Positions 16,116 through 23,342 of a DNA stretch of 61,998 bases are shown in pieces. Numbering within the stretch: the first letter of the stretch is position 1; each line of letters opens with the position of its first letter. Origin of the DNA: an uncultured Oscillospiraceae bacterium (GTDB taxonomy: Bacteria; Bacillota; Clostridia; Oscillospirales; Oscillospiraceae). The notes under the pieces are model-generated. The model did no database searches. It saw nothing but the letters and a program-made list of their open reading frames with translations, and was not told the origin of the DNA. The translations under genes and the position numbers were made by a program. The stretch is from assembly GCA_947588605.1 (NCBI GenBank), contig CANPYK010000012.1, positions 1-61,998 of the forward strand, given 5' to 3'.

Positions 16116-17054
16116 ATGACTTACGGTTACGGCATCGACATCGGCGGCACCACGGTGAAGCTCGGCCTCTTTTCCGAGGACGGCACGCTTCTCGACCAGT
16201 GGTCCATCCCCACGGACACAAGCGAACACGGGGCCCACATCCCCGGCGACATCGCCGCCTCCATCCTTACGGACATGAAAAAGCGCCCCTTTTCCAGGGA
16301 CGCGTTTCTCGGCCTCGGCGTAGGCGCTCCCGGCCAGATCTGGCCCGACGGCACGGCCAGCGCCGTCAATTTAGGCTGGGACCACCAGCCCCTTCTCCCG
16401 GTGCTTGAGCGTCTCACCGGCCTTCGCGCCGTGGGCGACAACGACGCCAACCTGGCCGCCATGGGCGAGGCGTGGCGCGGCGGCGGCATGGGCTATCGGA
16501 GCATGGTCCTGGTGACCCTGGGCACCGGCGTGGGCGGCGGCATCATTCTGGACGGCAAGTGCCTTCGCGGCGCCCACCGCGCCGGCGGCGAGATCGGCCA
16601 CATCCCCGTAAATCCCCGTGAGACGCGTCCATGCAACTGCGGCGGCCACGGGTGCCTGGAGCAATATGCCTCCGCCACCGGCTGCGCCCGCCTGGCGCGG
16701 GAGGCCCTGGCCGCCTCTACGGAACCCTCCGCCCTCCGCGCCCTCCCCGACCCGGACGCCAGGGCCGTCTGGGACGCCGCCAACGCCGGCGACGCCCTGG
16801 CCCTGAAGATCGCGGACGAATACTGCACGTATCTGGCCCGCGGCCTCGCCGTGGTGACCAGCACCGTGGACCCGGAGGCCATCGTCCTGGGCGGCGGCGT
16901 CTCCCGCGCCGGGAAGCTCCTTCTGGACATGACCCGCGAGCGCTACCGCCCCCTCGCCTTCCCCGCCTGCAAAAATACCCCCATCGTCCTGGCCACCCTC
17001 TCCAACGACGCCGGCATCTACGGCGCCATGGCCACGCTGCTCGCGGAAAAGTGA
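16116..17054 (+). CDS. ROK family glucokinase
   Basis: The 312-residue protein is a ROK sugar kinase, most likely phosphorylating glucose at C6 with ATP. Evidence is the phosphate-binding GIDIGGTTVKLGL at the N-terminus, VGAPGQIWPDG, GDNDANLAAMGE with the catalytic Asp region, LGTGVGGGIILDG, and the ROK zinc motif GGEIGHIPVN...CNCGGHGCLEQYAS near residues 160-190. I prefer the ATG at 16116, which is 7 bases after GGAGG; an ATG at 16110 is only one base away from it. It overlaps the end of the DUF6873 gene and precedes the radical SAM gene by 20 bases. Confidence 0.88.
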   Translation: MTYGYGIDIGGTTVKLGLFSEDGTLLDQWSIPTDTSEHGAHIPGDIAASILTDMKKRPFSRDAFLGLGVGAPGQIWPDGTASAVNLGWDHQPLLPVLERLTGLRAVGDNDANLAAMGEAWRGGGMGYRSMVLVTLGTGVGGGIILDGKCLRGAHRAGGEIGHIPVNPRETRPCNCGGHGCLEQYASATGCARLAREALAASTEPSALRALPDPDARAVWDAANAGDALALKIADEYCTYLARGLAVVTSTVDPEAIVLGGGVSRAGKLLLDMTRERYRPLAFPACKNTPIVLATLSNDAGIYGAMATLLAEK

Positions 17055-17074
17055 ACCCGAACACGGAGGTATGC

Positions 17075-18061
17075 ATGGAAACCGTTTCCTTTCAAATGGA
17101 AAATCTCTGCGTCCCCTGCAACTGCCGGTGCCGGCACTGCCTTTTGGCCTACGACGGCCATCCCGTCGGCGCGGAATATGAGCGGGGCAAGGCCCTGGCG
17201 CGGCGGCTTGCGGCGGAGTCGCCGGTCGAGTTCGGGTATTATATCGGTTACTGCATGGATACGCCCGTGCTGTTCGACCATATCGCCTTTTGCCGGGAGA
17301 TCGGTTCGCCCGCCGGACGGCTCTTGCAGATGAACGGCTTCCGGGAAAGGCCCGACCGGGACATCCGGGAGCTTATGGAGCAAATCAAACACGCCGGCGT
17401 GGAGCTGATCGACCTCACCTTCTACGGACTTCCGGAGTACCACGACACCTTTGCCGGGAGGCGGGGCGACTTTCGCCTCCTGACGGCCATGCTGGCGGCG
17501 GCCAACGAAGCCGGCCTCCCCGTCTTTATCAACGCGCCCATCACCGAGGAAAACGCCGGACAGGCGGAGCGTCTTCTCGACCTCCTGGCGGCGTACAAAA
17601 CCGAGGACATCCGGTTTTACCTCCCTCACGCCAAGGGGCGCGGCCGGTTTTTGGAGGAAAAACGGCTGAGAAGCGCCACGCTGGACCGCCTCCCGCCGGC
17701 GGTGCGGGCGCGTATGCCGAAGGTCAAAACGCAAAGCGAAGCCCGGTGGATCGCCGAAAACGCCTTCCCCGAGCCGGAGACGCGCACTCTCACGCTGTCG
17801 CTCACGCCGGAAAGCCTCGCCCGCTGCTCCTCCATGCCCGCGCGGGATATACTCGCCGAACTGGAGGCCCTGGACGACGCCTTCTACGCCGCCATCCCCC
17901 CGTCGTCGGAGCTTGCCCGCTTATACGGGGACCCCTCGGGAGATAAGCTGTACCGCTACCGTGACCTGGTCCTCCTGTGGACCAAGCAATACGTCCGTGA
18001 TAACCACATCCAACTCCACGACATGACCGACGAGCGAGGCCATTTCAGCGTAAGGCAATAA
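17075..18061 (+). CDS. Radical SAM family protein
   Basis: The 328-residue enzyme has the radical SAM cluster motif CX3CX2C in VPCNCRCRHCLLAY (residues about 13-20), which binds the [4Fe-4S] cluster and S-adenosylmethionine. Downstream segments YYIGYCMDTPVLFDHIAFCRE, LIDLTFYGLPEYHDTFAG and GLPVFINAPITEENAG fit the TIM-barrel core. No SPASM-type cysteine cluster follows, and I cannot assign a substrate. The start is the ATG at 17075 after GGAGGT; an earlier ATG at 17071 is in another frame. It ends a four-gene run (DUF3810, DUF6873, glucokinase, this gene). Confidence 0.8.
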   Translation: METVSFQMENLCVPCNCRCRHCLLAYDGHPVGAEYERGKALARRLAAESPVEFGYYIGYCMDTPVLFDHIAFCREIGSPAGRLLQMNGFRERPDRDIRELMEQIKHAGVELIDLTFYGLPEYHDTFAGRRGDFRLLTAMLAAANEAGLPVFINAPITEENAGQAERLLDLLAAYKTEDIRFYLPHAKGRGRFLEEKRLRSATLDRLPPAVRARMPKVKTQSEARWIAENAFPEPETRTLTLSLTPESLARCSSMPARDILAELEALDDAFYAAIPPSSELARLYGDPSGDKLYRYRDLVLLWTKQYVRDNHIQLHDMTDERGHFSVRQ

Positions 18062-18088
18062 CCCCCGCCGCAAGGGGAAAACGCGCAC

Positions 18089-18109
18089 GGGCGGGTTTAG
18101 AACCCGCCC
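18089..18109. repeat. Dispersed palindrome GGGCGGGTT/AACCCGCCC
   Basis: Arms GGGCGGGTT and AACCCGCCC pair around a short loop. Near-identical palindromes occur at 20809-20829 and, with T-rich tail, at 56939-56973. It could end the radical SAM operon, although no T run follows here. Confidence 0.65.
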
Positions 18110-18684
18110 CTACACAAAAAGGTTTGCGCCGCAGGCGCAATTTTCAAAGGCGCCGCATTGCGGCGCAACCTTTATATAAACGCGGCGCGAAGCGCCGCAA
18201 CCTTATTCCCCTGACCCCTCTTCGGGGAAGAGGGGTGCCGCCGCGGCGGCGGGGTATTCGAGCTCGTTGAGCGTAACTGGGGCTTCCGATGAACGGATTG
18301 CAGCACCACCCCGGCGCTTCGCGCCACCCCGACCTGGGAGGGGCAAAAGAGGGCGCGTTATTGGAATGGTTCCAATAAATCGCACCATCCCCTATTTCAG
18401 GGCCCCCTCCTCGTAGGAGGGGGGCAGGGGGGTAGCGAGCGTTGGATGACAGACCGGTTCCGACAAACCGCATCCGTTCTCGACTCGTTAGCCCCTCCAA
18501 GGTCGGGGACAGCCGCGAAGCGGCAGGGGTGGTTCGTGCGGCGGCGGGGGCGGGTGGGTGGGGAATCAACGCCTGCGGTGAAGCCGCAAACCTTTTCCTC
18601 GCCGCACTTCTCCCCGTCCTTTTATCCGCCCACAAAAACGCCCCTCCCAACGGGAGGGGCGCAAATATATTTCGGCGCGGTCCG
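18110..18684. repeat. Composite block of dispersed intergenic repeats, copy B
   Basis: There is no credible gene here. 18120-18200 is a run of GCGCCGCA/TGCGGCGC inverted repeats with TTTATATAAA, matching 61445-61500 in part. 18205-18480 repeats the block order of 1240-1500: GAGGGGTGCCGCCGCGGCGG, GGGGTATTCGAGC, GGGGCAAAAGAGGG, GCACCATCCCC, CCCCCTCCTCGTAGGAGGGG, AGCGAGCGTTGGATGACAGA. 18481-18684 is low-complexity GC-rich DNA, with a CCCCTCCCAACGGGAGGGGC hairpin at about 18641-18660 that may end the minus-strand kinase-like gene. Confidence 0.7.
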
Positions 18685-19308
18685 TCATTCTATCCTTCCC
18701 GCCGCTTTGAGATACTGCATAATAAGCCCCACGGCGCCGTCGACGCCGATCTTGGTGACGTTGACGCAAAGGTCGTGGGCGGCGGCCTGGCCCCAGGTCT
18801 CGCCGGTGAAATTCTTGTAGTAGTTCTGGCGGCTGCGGTCCATCTTCCGAAGCTGCTGCTGGGCGCCCTTGTCGTCCAAATCAAACTCCCGCTTGCATTG
18901 CTCCAGCCGGTCGGCCTCGTCGGCGTAGAGGAAGACCTTCACGCAGTCCGGGTCCTCCCGCAAAAGGTAGTCCGAGCACCGGCCGATGATGACGGCGCTG
19001 CCCTTTTTGGCGATCTCCTGGATGACGTTGGCCTGGGCGGAAAAGGCGGTATAGCTCATGGGGATCTCGTAGTTGTGGTGGTACCCGTGCATGGGCACCG
19101 CCCCGGCGGCCAGGTTGAAAAGGAACGAGCCCGTCACACGCTCCTCCAGCCCGCCGATGTAGTCCGGGGAGAGGCCGCTTTTCTCGCTGGCCAGGTCGAT
19201 GATCTTCTTATCGAACATGGGGATGCCCAAAAGCGCGGCCAGCTTGCTCCCCACCACGGTCCCGTGAGCGCCCCAGGCGCGGCTGATGGCGATGACAGTC
19301 TTTTTCAT
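18685..19308 (-). CDS. Cytidylate kinase-like family protein
   Basis: The 207-residue protein matches the cytidylate-kinase-like family, small P-loop proteins related to Cmk but usually of unknown substrate. It begins KKTVIAISRAWGAHGTVVGSKLAALLGIPMFDKKII. The usual ISRQYGSGG P-loop of the family is altered to ISRAWGAHG, so nucleotide binding may differ. GSAVIIGRCSDYLL near residue 98 and YADEADRLEQCKREFDLDDKGAQQQLRKMDRSR (lid region) also fit. A GGAGG-type site precedes the ATG. It stands alone, flanked by repeats, and its 3' end meets the repeat block at 18110-18684. Confidence 0.75.
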   Translation of the reverse strand: MKKTVIAISRAWGAHGTVVGSKLAALLGIPMFDKKIIDLASEKSGLSPDYIGGLEERVTGSFLFNLAAGAVPMHGYHHNYEIPMSYTAFSAQANVIQEIAKKGSAVIIGRCSDYLLREDPDCVKVFLYADEADRLEQCKREFDLDDKGAQQQLRKMDRSRQNYYKNFTGETWGQAAAHDLCVNVTKIGVDGAVGLIMQYLKAAGRIE

Positions 19309-19461
19309 AAGGCGGTCCTCCTTTATGCGAAATGACGGAATGCGACGTTTGTTTCAGGCCCTCTTTTATATAATATACCATACCCCTCCCGGTTTTGCAA
19401 GGTAAATCGGGAAAAATTTCACAGAAAATCAGTGTCCTGGGCCTCATTCCCTCTTTTTGTT

Positions 19462-19490
19462 TTGACTTTTCCGGCCAAAGCTGGTAAAAT
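19462..19490 (+). promoter_or_regulatory. Sigma-A promoter of the DUF1015 gene
   Basis: TTGACT (19462-19467) and TAAAAT (19485-19490) are 17 bases apart, 34 bases upstream of the ATG at 19524. AAAGGA lies 12 bases before the ATG. Confidence 0.75.
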
Positions 19491-19523
19491 GCTAGAACTA
19501 CCCTGAAAGGAACGAATGACTTC

Positions 19524-20738
19524 ATGAACAAACCGGCTTTTGTGCCCACCGATATTCTTCTCCCCGCCACCGGGGATCTGACCGACTGGAGCGTCATCGC
19601 CTGCGACCAGTTCACCTCCGAGCGGGACTACTGGGACCGGGTGGACAGGCGCGTCGCCGACAAGCTCTCCACCTATCATATGATCCTCCCTGAGGCGTAC
19701 CTCAATGACGTGAACCCCCTGGACATGGCCCAGAGCGCCAACGCCGCCATGCGCGGCTGTTTGGAGGCCAACGTCTTTGAGGAGCTGCCCCACTGCTTCG
19801 TCTACGTAGAGCGCCACGTCACTGGCGGCGTCCGCCGGGGGCTGGTGGGGGCACTGGACCTGGACGCCTACGACTACTCCCCCGCCTCCGCCTCCCCCGT
19901 GCGGGCCAGCGAGCGGACGGTAGCCGACAGGCTCCCGCCCCGGATGAAGATCCGGGAGAACGCGCCGCTGGAACTGCCCCACATCATGGTGCTCATCGAC
20001 GACCCGGCGCTCACCGTGGTGGAGCCCCTCCACGCCCGGACCCACGCCATGCGCAAGCTCTACGACTTCGAGCTCATGGAGGGCGGCGGCCGCATCGCGG
20101 GCTGGCAGGTCGCCGGCGCGGACCTGGAGAACGTGGAGCGCGCCCTGGAGACGCTTGCCCGGCGGGACGTACAGATCGTCATCGGCGACGGCAACCACTC
20201 CCTGGCGGCGGCCAAGGAGCTGTGGAACCGCACCAAGGCCGCCCTCACCCCGGAGGAGGCTGCGCGCCACCCCGCCCGGTACGCGCTGGTGGAGCTCAAC
20301 AACGTCTACGACCCCGGCGTCATCTTCCAGCCTATCCATCGGGTGGTCTTCGGCGTGGATGTGGAAAAATTCCTGGAGGTCGCCGTCCAGAAGCTCCAGG
20401 TCCCCGACGGCCGGGAGCTGGAGATCGCCGTCGGCGGCAAAAAGGCCGGGACCATACGCGTCCGGGGCCGGAGCTTCGGCGGAATGATCGAGGTGCTGCA
20501 AAGCTTCATCGAGGAGTACGCCGCCATGACAGGCGGCGAGGTGGACTACATCCACGACGAGGAGTCCCTCTTAAAGCTCACCGAGGAGCCCGGCGCTGTC
20601 GGCTTCCTCCTCCCCGCCATGGACAAATCCGAGCTCTTCAAAACCGTCATCTCCGACGGCGTCTTCCCCAAAAAAAGCTTCTCCATCGGCCACGCCCGGG
20701 ACAAGCGGTACTATCTGGAGTGCCGGAAAATCAAATAA
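19524..20738 (+). CDS. DUF1015 family protein
   Basis: The 404-residue protein fits DUF1015, a widespread family of unknown biochemical role often found near serine or amino-acid metabolism genes. Typical segments are the N-terminal VIACDQFTSERDYWDRV, the LIDDPALTVVEPL strand, and IVIGDGNHSLAAAKELWN near residue 216, with NNVYDPGVIFQPIHRVVFGV and a C-terminal LPAMDKSELF...SIGHARDKRYYLECRK. It appears to be full length, is cytosolic, has its own promoter, and is followed by a hairpin terminator. Here it is not beside the serC-serA genes, which lie at 52.9-55.2 kb. Confidence 0.8.
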   Translation: MNKPAFVPTDILLPATGDLTDWSVIACDQFTSERDYWDRVDRRVADKLSTYHMILPEAYLNDVNPLDMAQSANAAMRGCLEANVFEELPHCFVYVERHVTGGVRRGLVGALDLDAYDYSPASASPVRASERTVADRLPPRMKIRENAPLELPHIMVLIDDPALTVVEPLHARTHAMRKLYDFELMEGGGRIAGWQVAGADLENVERALETLARRDVQIVIGDGNHSLAAAKELWNRTKAALTPEEAARHPARYALVELNNVYDPGVIFQPIHRVVFGVDVEKFLEVAVQKLQVPDGRELEIAVGGKKAGTIRVRGRSFGGMIEVLQSFIEEYAAMTGGEVDYIHDEESLLKLTEEPGAVGFLLPAMDKSELFKTVISDGVFPKKSFSIGHARDKRYYLECRKIK

Positions 20739-20751
20739 GGCTGAGATAAGC

Positions 20752-20785
20752 TTTCGCCGCGCTGAAAAGCGCGGCGAAAATGTTT
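20752..20785 (+). terminator. Terminator of the DUF1015 gene
   Basis: TTTCGCCGCGCT pairs perfectly with AGCGCGGCGAAA around a GAAA tetraloop and is followed by ATGTTT. The stem is excellent; the T tail is modest. Confidence 0.7.
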
Positions 20786-20808
20786 ATAAGAGGAGCGCAA
20801 ACAAAAGC

Positions 20809-21145
20809 GGGCGGGTTCAGAACCCGCCCGTTCCCCCGTCCTTCGTCCCCCGTCCCCGCCGCGGCGGATAAATCAAAAAATGCGCAATGCGCCGCATCCT
20901 TATTCCCCCGACCCCTTTTTCGGAAAAAGGGGTGCCGCCGCAGCGGCGGGGTATTCGAGCCTTCGTCCCCCGTCCCCCGTCCTAGCCTTCCCCACAAAGT
21001 GGGGAAGGTGGCGCCCGCAGGCGCCGGATGAGGTGGGTCCGTTCACCGCAGCCACTCAAAGCCCTTCGGCTCCCACCTCACCCCTCCCCCTCCCCGCCTA
21101 AGCGGGGAGGGCTCTTTGTCGGCAGGGGTGGTGCCGTTGGGCGCT
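20809..21145. repeat. Block of dispersed intergenic repeats, copy C
   Basis: This 340-base gap has no credible gene. It starts with the GGGCGGGTT/AACCCGCCC palindrome (20809-20829). 20885-20960 repeats GCGCCGCATCCTTATTCCC, a CCCCTTTTTCGGAAAAAGGGG hairpin and GGTGCCGCCGCAGCGGCGGG with GTATTCGAGC, matching 18195-18260. 20985-21015 is a CCTTCCCCAC/GTGGGGAAGG hairpin followed by GGCGCCCGCAGGCGCC, and 21090-21115 another hairpin. Confidence 0.7.
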
Positions 21146-21991
21146 TTACACGCTCTCCCAGATCTCCCGGATGGTCTGGACCGCAAAGGGCAGGTCGTCG
21201 GTGGTCGTGCCCTCCAGCATCAGGACAGCGTCGGGGTCGTAGGCCTTGATGCGGGAGAGGATGGCGCGCTTATCAAGGTCCCCCTTGCCGAAGGGGACCT
21301 GCTTAGGGGCGGAGCCGTCAGAGGCGAGGAGGCAGTCCTTTATGTGGAAGAGGAGGATACGGCCCCGGAAAATACGCAGGCCCCGGTCCAGGATGTCCAG
21401 GTACTCGTGCTGATTCCCGGCGTCCATGTAGTTATAGAGGTCGAAGATGATGCGCACGTTGGGCTTATCCATGCGCTTCACCACCGCGTCCAGCACCTCC
21501 GGCTGCCAGCAGACGTGGCCGGCGGCGCCCTCCATGGCGATGTTGACGCCGTGCTCGGCGGCAATGTCCGCCAGGCGCGAGAAGGTGTCCACGACGATGT
21601 CGTACGCCTCCTCGGTGCGGTTTTTGGGGTTGTAGGTCCACTTGTCGTCGTTGTAGGAGCCGGTCTCGCTGCCCACATAGGCCCCGCCCAGCTCCCTGGC
21701 GCAGGCCAGGTACTCGGAGAAGATCTGAAAACACCGCTCCGCCTTGGCCCTATCTGAGTGGACCGGATTGAAGTACGCGCCGATGAGGGGGACGCACAGC
21801 CCGCCCTCCGCCAGGGCCCTGCCGATCTCGCGGGCCTTCTCGTGGGTGATGCCGCCGGGGGCGTAGGGCACGTCCGGGTAGTTCTTGTAGACCACCAGCT
21901 GGACCCCGTCGATGCCCAGCTCCTTGGCCCGCCGGACGATGTCCTCCGAGCTGTGCATACCCATGTCGTGACAACGAACACAGATCTTCAT
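21146..21991 (-). CDS. Sugar phosphate isomerase/epimerase (AP-endonuclease-2-type TIM barrel)
   Basis: The 281-residue protein has the xylose-isomerase-like TIM-barrel pattern, whose members isomerise or epimerise sugars at a divalent metal site. Likely ligands are Glu in GGAYVGSETGSY (near residue 105), Glu in NIAMEGAAGHVCWQ (near 150), Asp in RIIFDLYNYMDAGNQHEYLD (near 187), His in LLFHIKDCLL and Glu in AVLMLEGTTTDDL near the C-terminus. AAGGAGG precedes the ATG. It lies 61 bases downstream of the ASCH gene and could be the last gene of that minus-strand run. The substrate is unknown. Confidence 0.82.
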   Translation of the reverse strand: MKICVRCHDMGMHSSEDIVRRAKELGIDGVQLVVYKNYPDVPYAPGGITHEKAREIGRALAEGGLCVPLIGAYFNPVHSDRAKAERCFQIFSEYLACARELGGAYVGSETGSYNDDKWTYNPKNRTEEAYDIVVDTFSRLADIAAEHGVNIAMEGAAGHVCWQPEVLDAVVKRMDKPNVRIIFDLYNYMDAGNQHEYLDILDRGLRIFRGRILLFHIKDCLLASDGSAPKQVPFGKGDLDKRAILSRIKAYDPDAVLMLEGTTTDDLPFAVQTIREIWESV

Positions 21992-22052
21992 AGAAAAACC
22001 TCCTTATATCGCAATTTTTATTTTTCAGTCGATAAGCCCCGCCTCACCATGG

Positions 22053-22490
22053 CTAAGGAAAGACCTTCTCAAATTCTTCGCAAACCACTTTCATTTTCTC
22101 ATCAAACTCTTTCCCCGCGGAGTTCATTTCCTCCGCAAAAAACGCGCGATGGATCTCCCTCCAGTATGTGAGGGACAGATCCCCTTCGCCCTCCCGCCAG
22201 GCGTGATACGGCGACACCTCATCAAACGGGACCACCGTGACCTTCGTCGTCCTGATAACACATACCGCGTTTTCATGGGAATCCAGCAGGACGCTGTATT
22301 CTCCCGCCTTCGGAAGCGGTTCGTTTTCCGCCTCGTAGAGCGGGTACGCGGATGAGGTGGCCGTCTTTCTCCTGGTCAACACAAGCTCCGCCAAGCCGTC
22401 GGCATCCGTTCCGAAGCTCCAGGCCTCATATGCTCCCTCGCCGCCAAACAGCTCCCACATTTCCTCCGCGTCCATCCGCCGGCCCGTCAC
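22053..22490 (-). CDS. ASCH domain protein
   Basis: The 145-residue protein matches the ASCH fold, a PUA-like RNA-binding or ribonuclease domain: EEMWELFGGEGAYEAWSFGTD, LVLTRRKTATSSAYPLYEAENEPLPKAGEYSVLLD and the C-terminal DLSLTYWREIHRAFFAEE. The reading starts with GTG at 22490, overlapping the TGA of the membrane-protein gene, with AAGGA upstream; an ATG at 22475 is an alternative start. Translation is coupled to the gene before it. Some family members act on modified nucleosides or RNA; the role here is unknown. Confidence 0.78.
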   Translation of the reverse strand: MTGRRMDAEEMWELFGGEGAYEAWSFGTDADGLAELVLTRRKTATSSAYPLYEAENEPLPKAGEYSVLLDSHENAVCVIRTTKVTVVPFDEVSPYHAWREGEGDLSLTYWREIHRAFFAEEMNSAGKEFDEKMKVVCEEFEKVFP

Positions 22491-23311
22491 TTGTCCTTCT
22501 CCTTCTCCTCCACGTCCAGCACCTGGGGGATGAAGCGGGGGGCGATCTTGCCGCGGCCGCGGTTTTTGAGGTAGACGAAGCCGATGACAGAGAAGACCAC
22601 CGCGCCCACGAAGTTGGAGAAGAGGTCGTTCATGGTGTCCACAAGGCCGATGTCCATGTACCCGCCCACGCCCAGGGGGATCTGGCCGTCGGCGGTGACC
22701 AGGATGACGTCCTGGATATCCTTGATGATGACGTGGGTGTTGCCGCCGGCGGGGTCCAGCATCACGGAGGAGATGGCGTTGACCACCGCGTCCTTTTGCA
22801 TATCCCGGAGGAAGAGGCGGTCCACAGTGAACTCAAAAAACTCCCAGAAGACCCCGATGGTCATGGAGAAGCAGAAGGCCACGATGGCCATATAGACCGG
22901 CGACAGGGACAGGGAGAAGCGCTCGTTGCGGTTGAGCATATCCACCAGCGAAAAGCCGATGGCGGCGCAGAGAAAGCCGTTCATGGTATGCAGGAGCACG
23001 TCCCACCCCTGAAAGGCCGTGAAATACGCGCCGATCTCCCCCAAGATCTCCCCGGCGAAGATGAACAGGAGAATGATGATCTCCATGACGTCGGGGAATT
23101 CGATCCTGAGCCTGCGCTCGATGAGGGAGGGCAGGAGGAACAGGACCAGGGTGAAGAGGCACAGGGCCACGTTCTCATAGTTCCTGTTCATGGCCTGACG
23201 GACCATGGTGACCAGCACCAGCAGCCGCAGGACGAAATAGGTGACGGCCACGCCGCGCCTCTGGCGCAGGACCTCTTTGATCTTCTCGTTTTTCGCTTTT
23301 CTGTCCCTCAC
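22487..23311 (-). CDS. Multi-pass membrane protein, YjdF/DUF2238-like
   Basis: The 274-residue protein has about six transmembrane helices between residues 20 and 245, preceded by a basic N-terminus (MRDRKAKNEKIKEVLRQRRG). The helical segments EIIILLFIFAGEILGEIGAYF and GWDVLLHTMNGFLCAAIGFSL, with conserved-looking Asp and His, resemble the YjdF/DUF2238 family of unknown function. A loop with MLDPAGGNTHVIIKDIQD separates the last helices. The GTG start has AGAGGT 6 bases upstream. It follows the HD-GYP-like gene by 31 bases. Confidence 0.6.
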   Translation of the reverse strand: MRDRKAKNEKIKEVLRQRRGVAVTYFVLRLLVLVTMVRQAMNRNYENVALCLFTLVLFLLPSLIERRLRIEFPDVMEIIILLFIFAGEILGEIGAYFTAFQGWDVLLHTMNGFLCAAIGFSLVDMLNRNERFSLSLSPVYMAIVAFCFSMTIGVFWEFFEFTVDRLFLRDMQKDAVVNAISSVMLDPAGGNTHVIIKDIQDVILVTADGQIPLGVGGYMDIGLVDTMNDLFSNFVGAVVFSVIGFVYLKNRGRGKIAPRFIPQVLDVEEKEKDK

Positions 23312-23342
23312 GCTCGTACCTCTTTCATGGGCGAAGCCCTGT

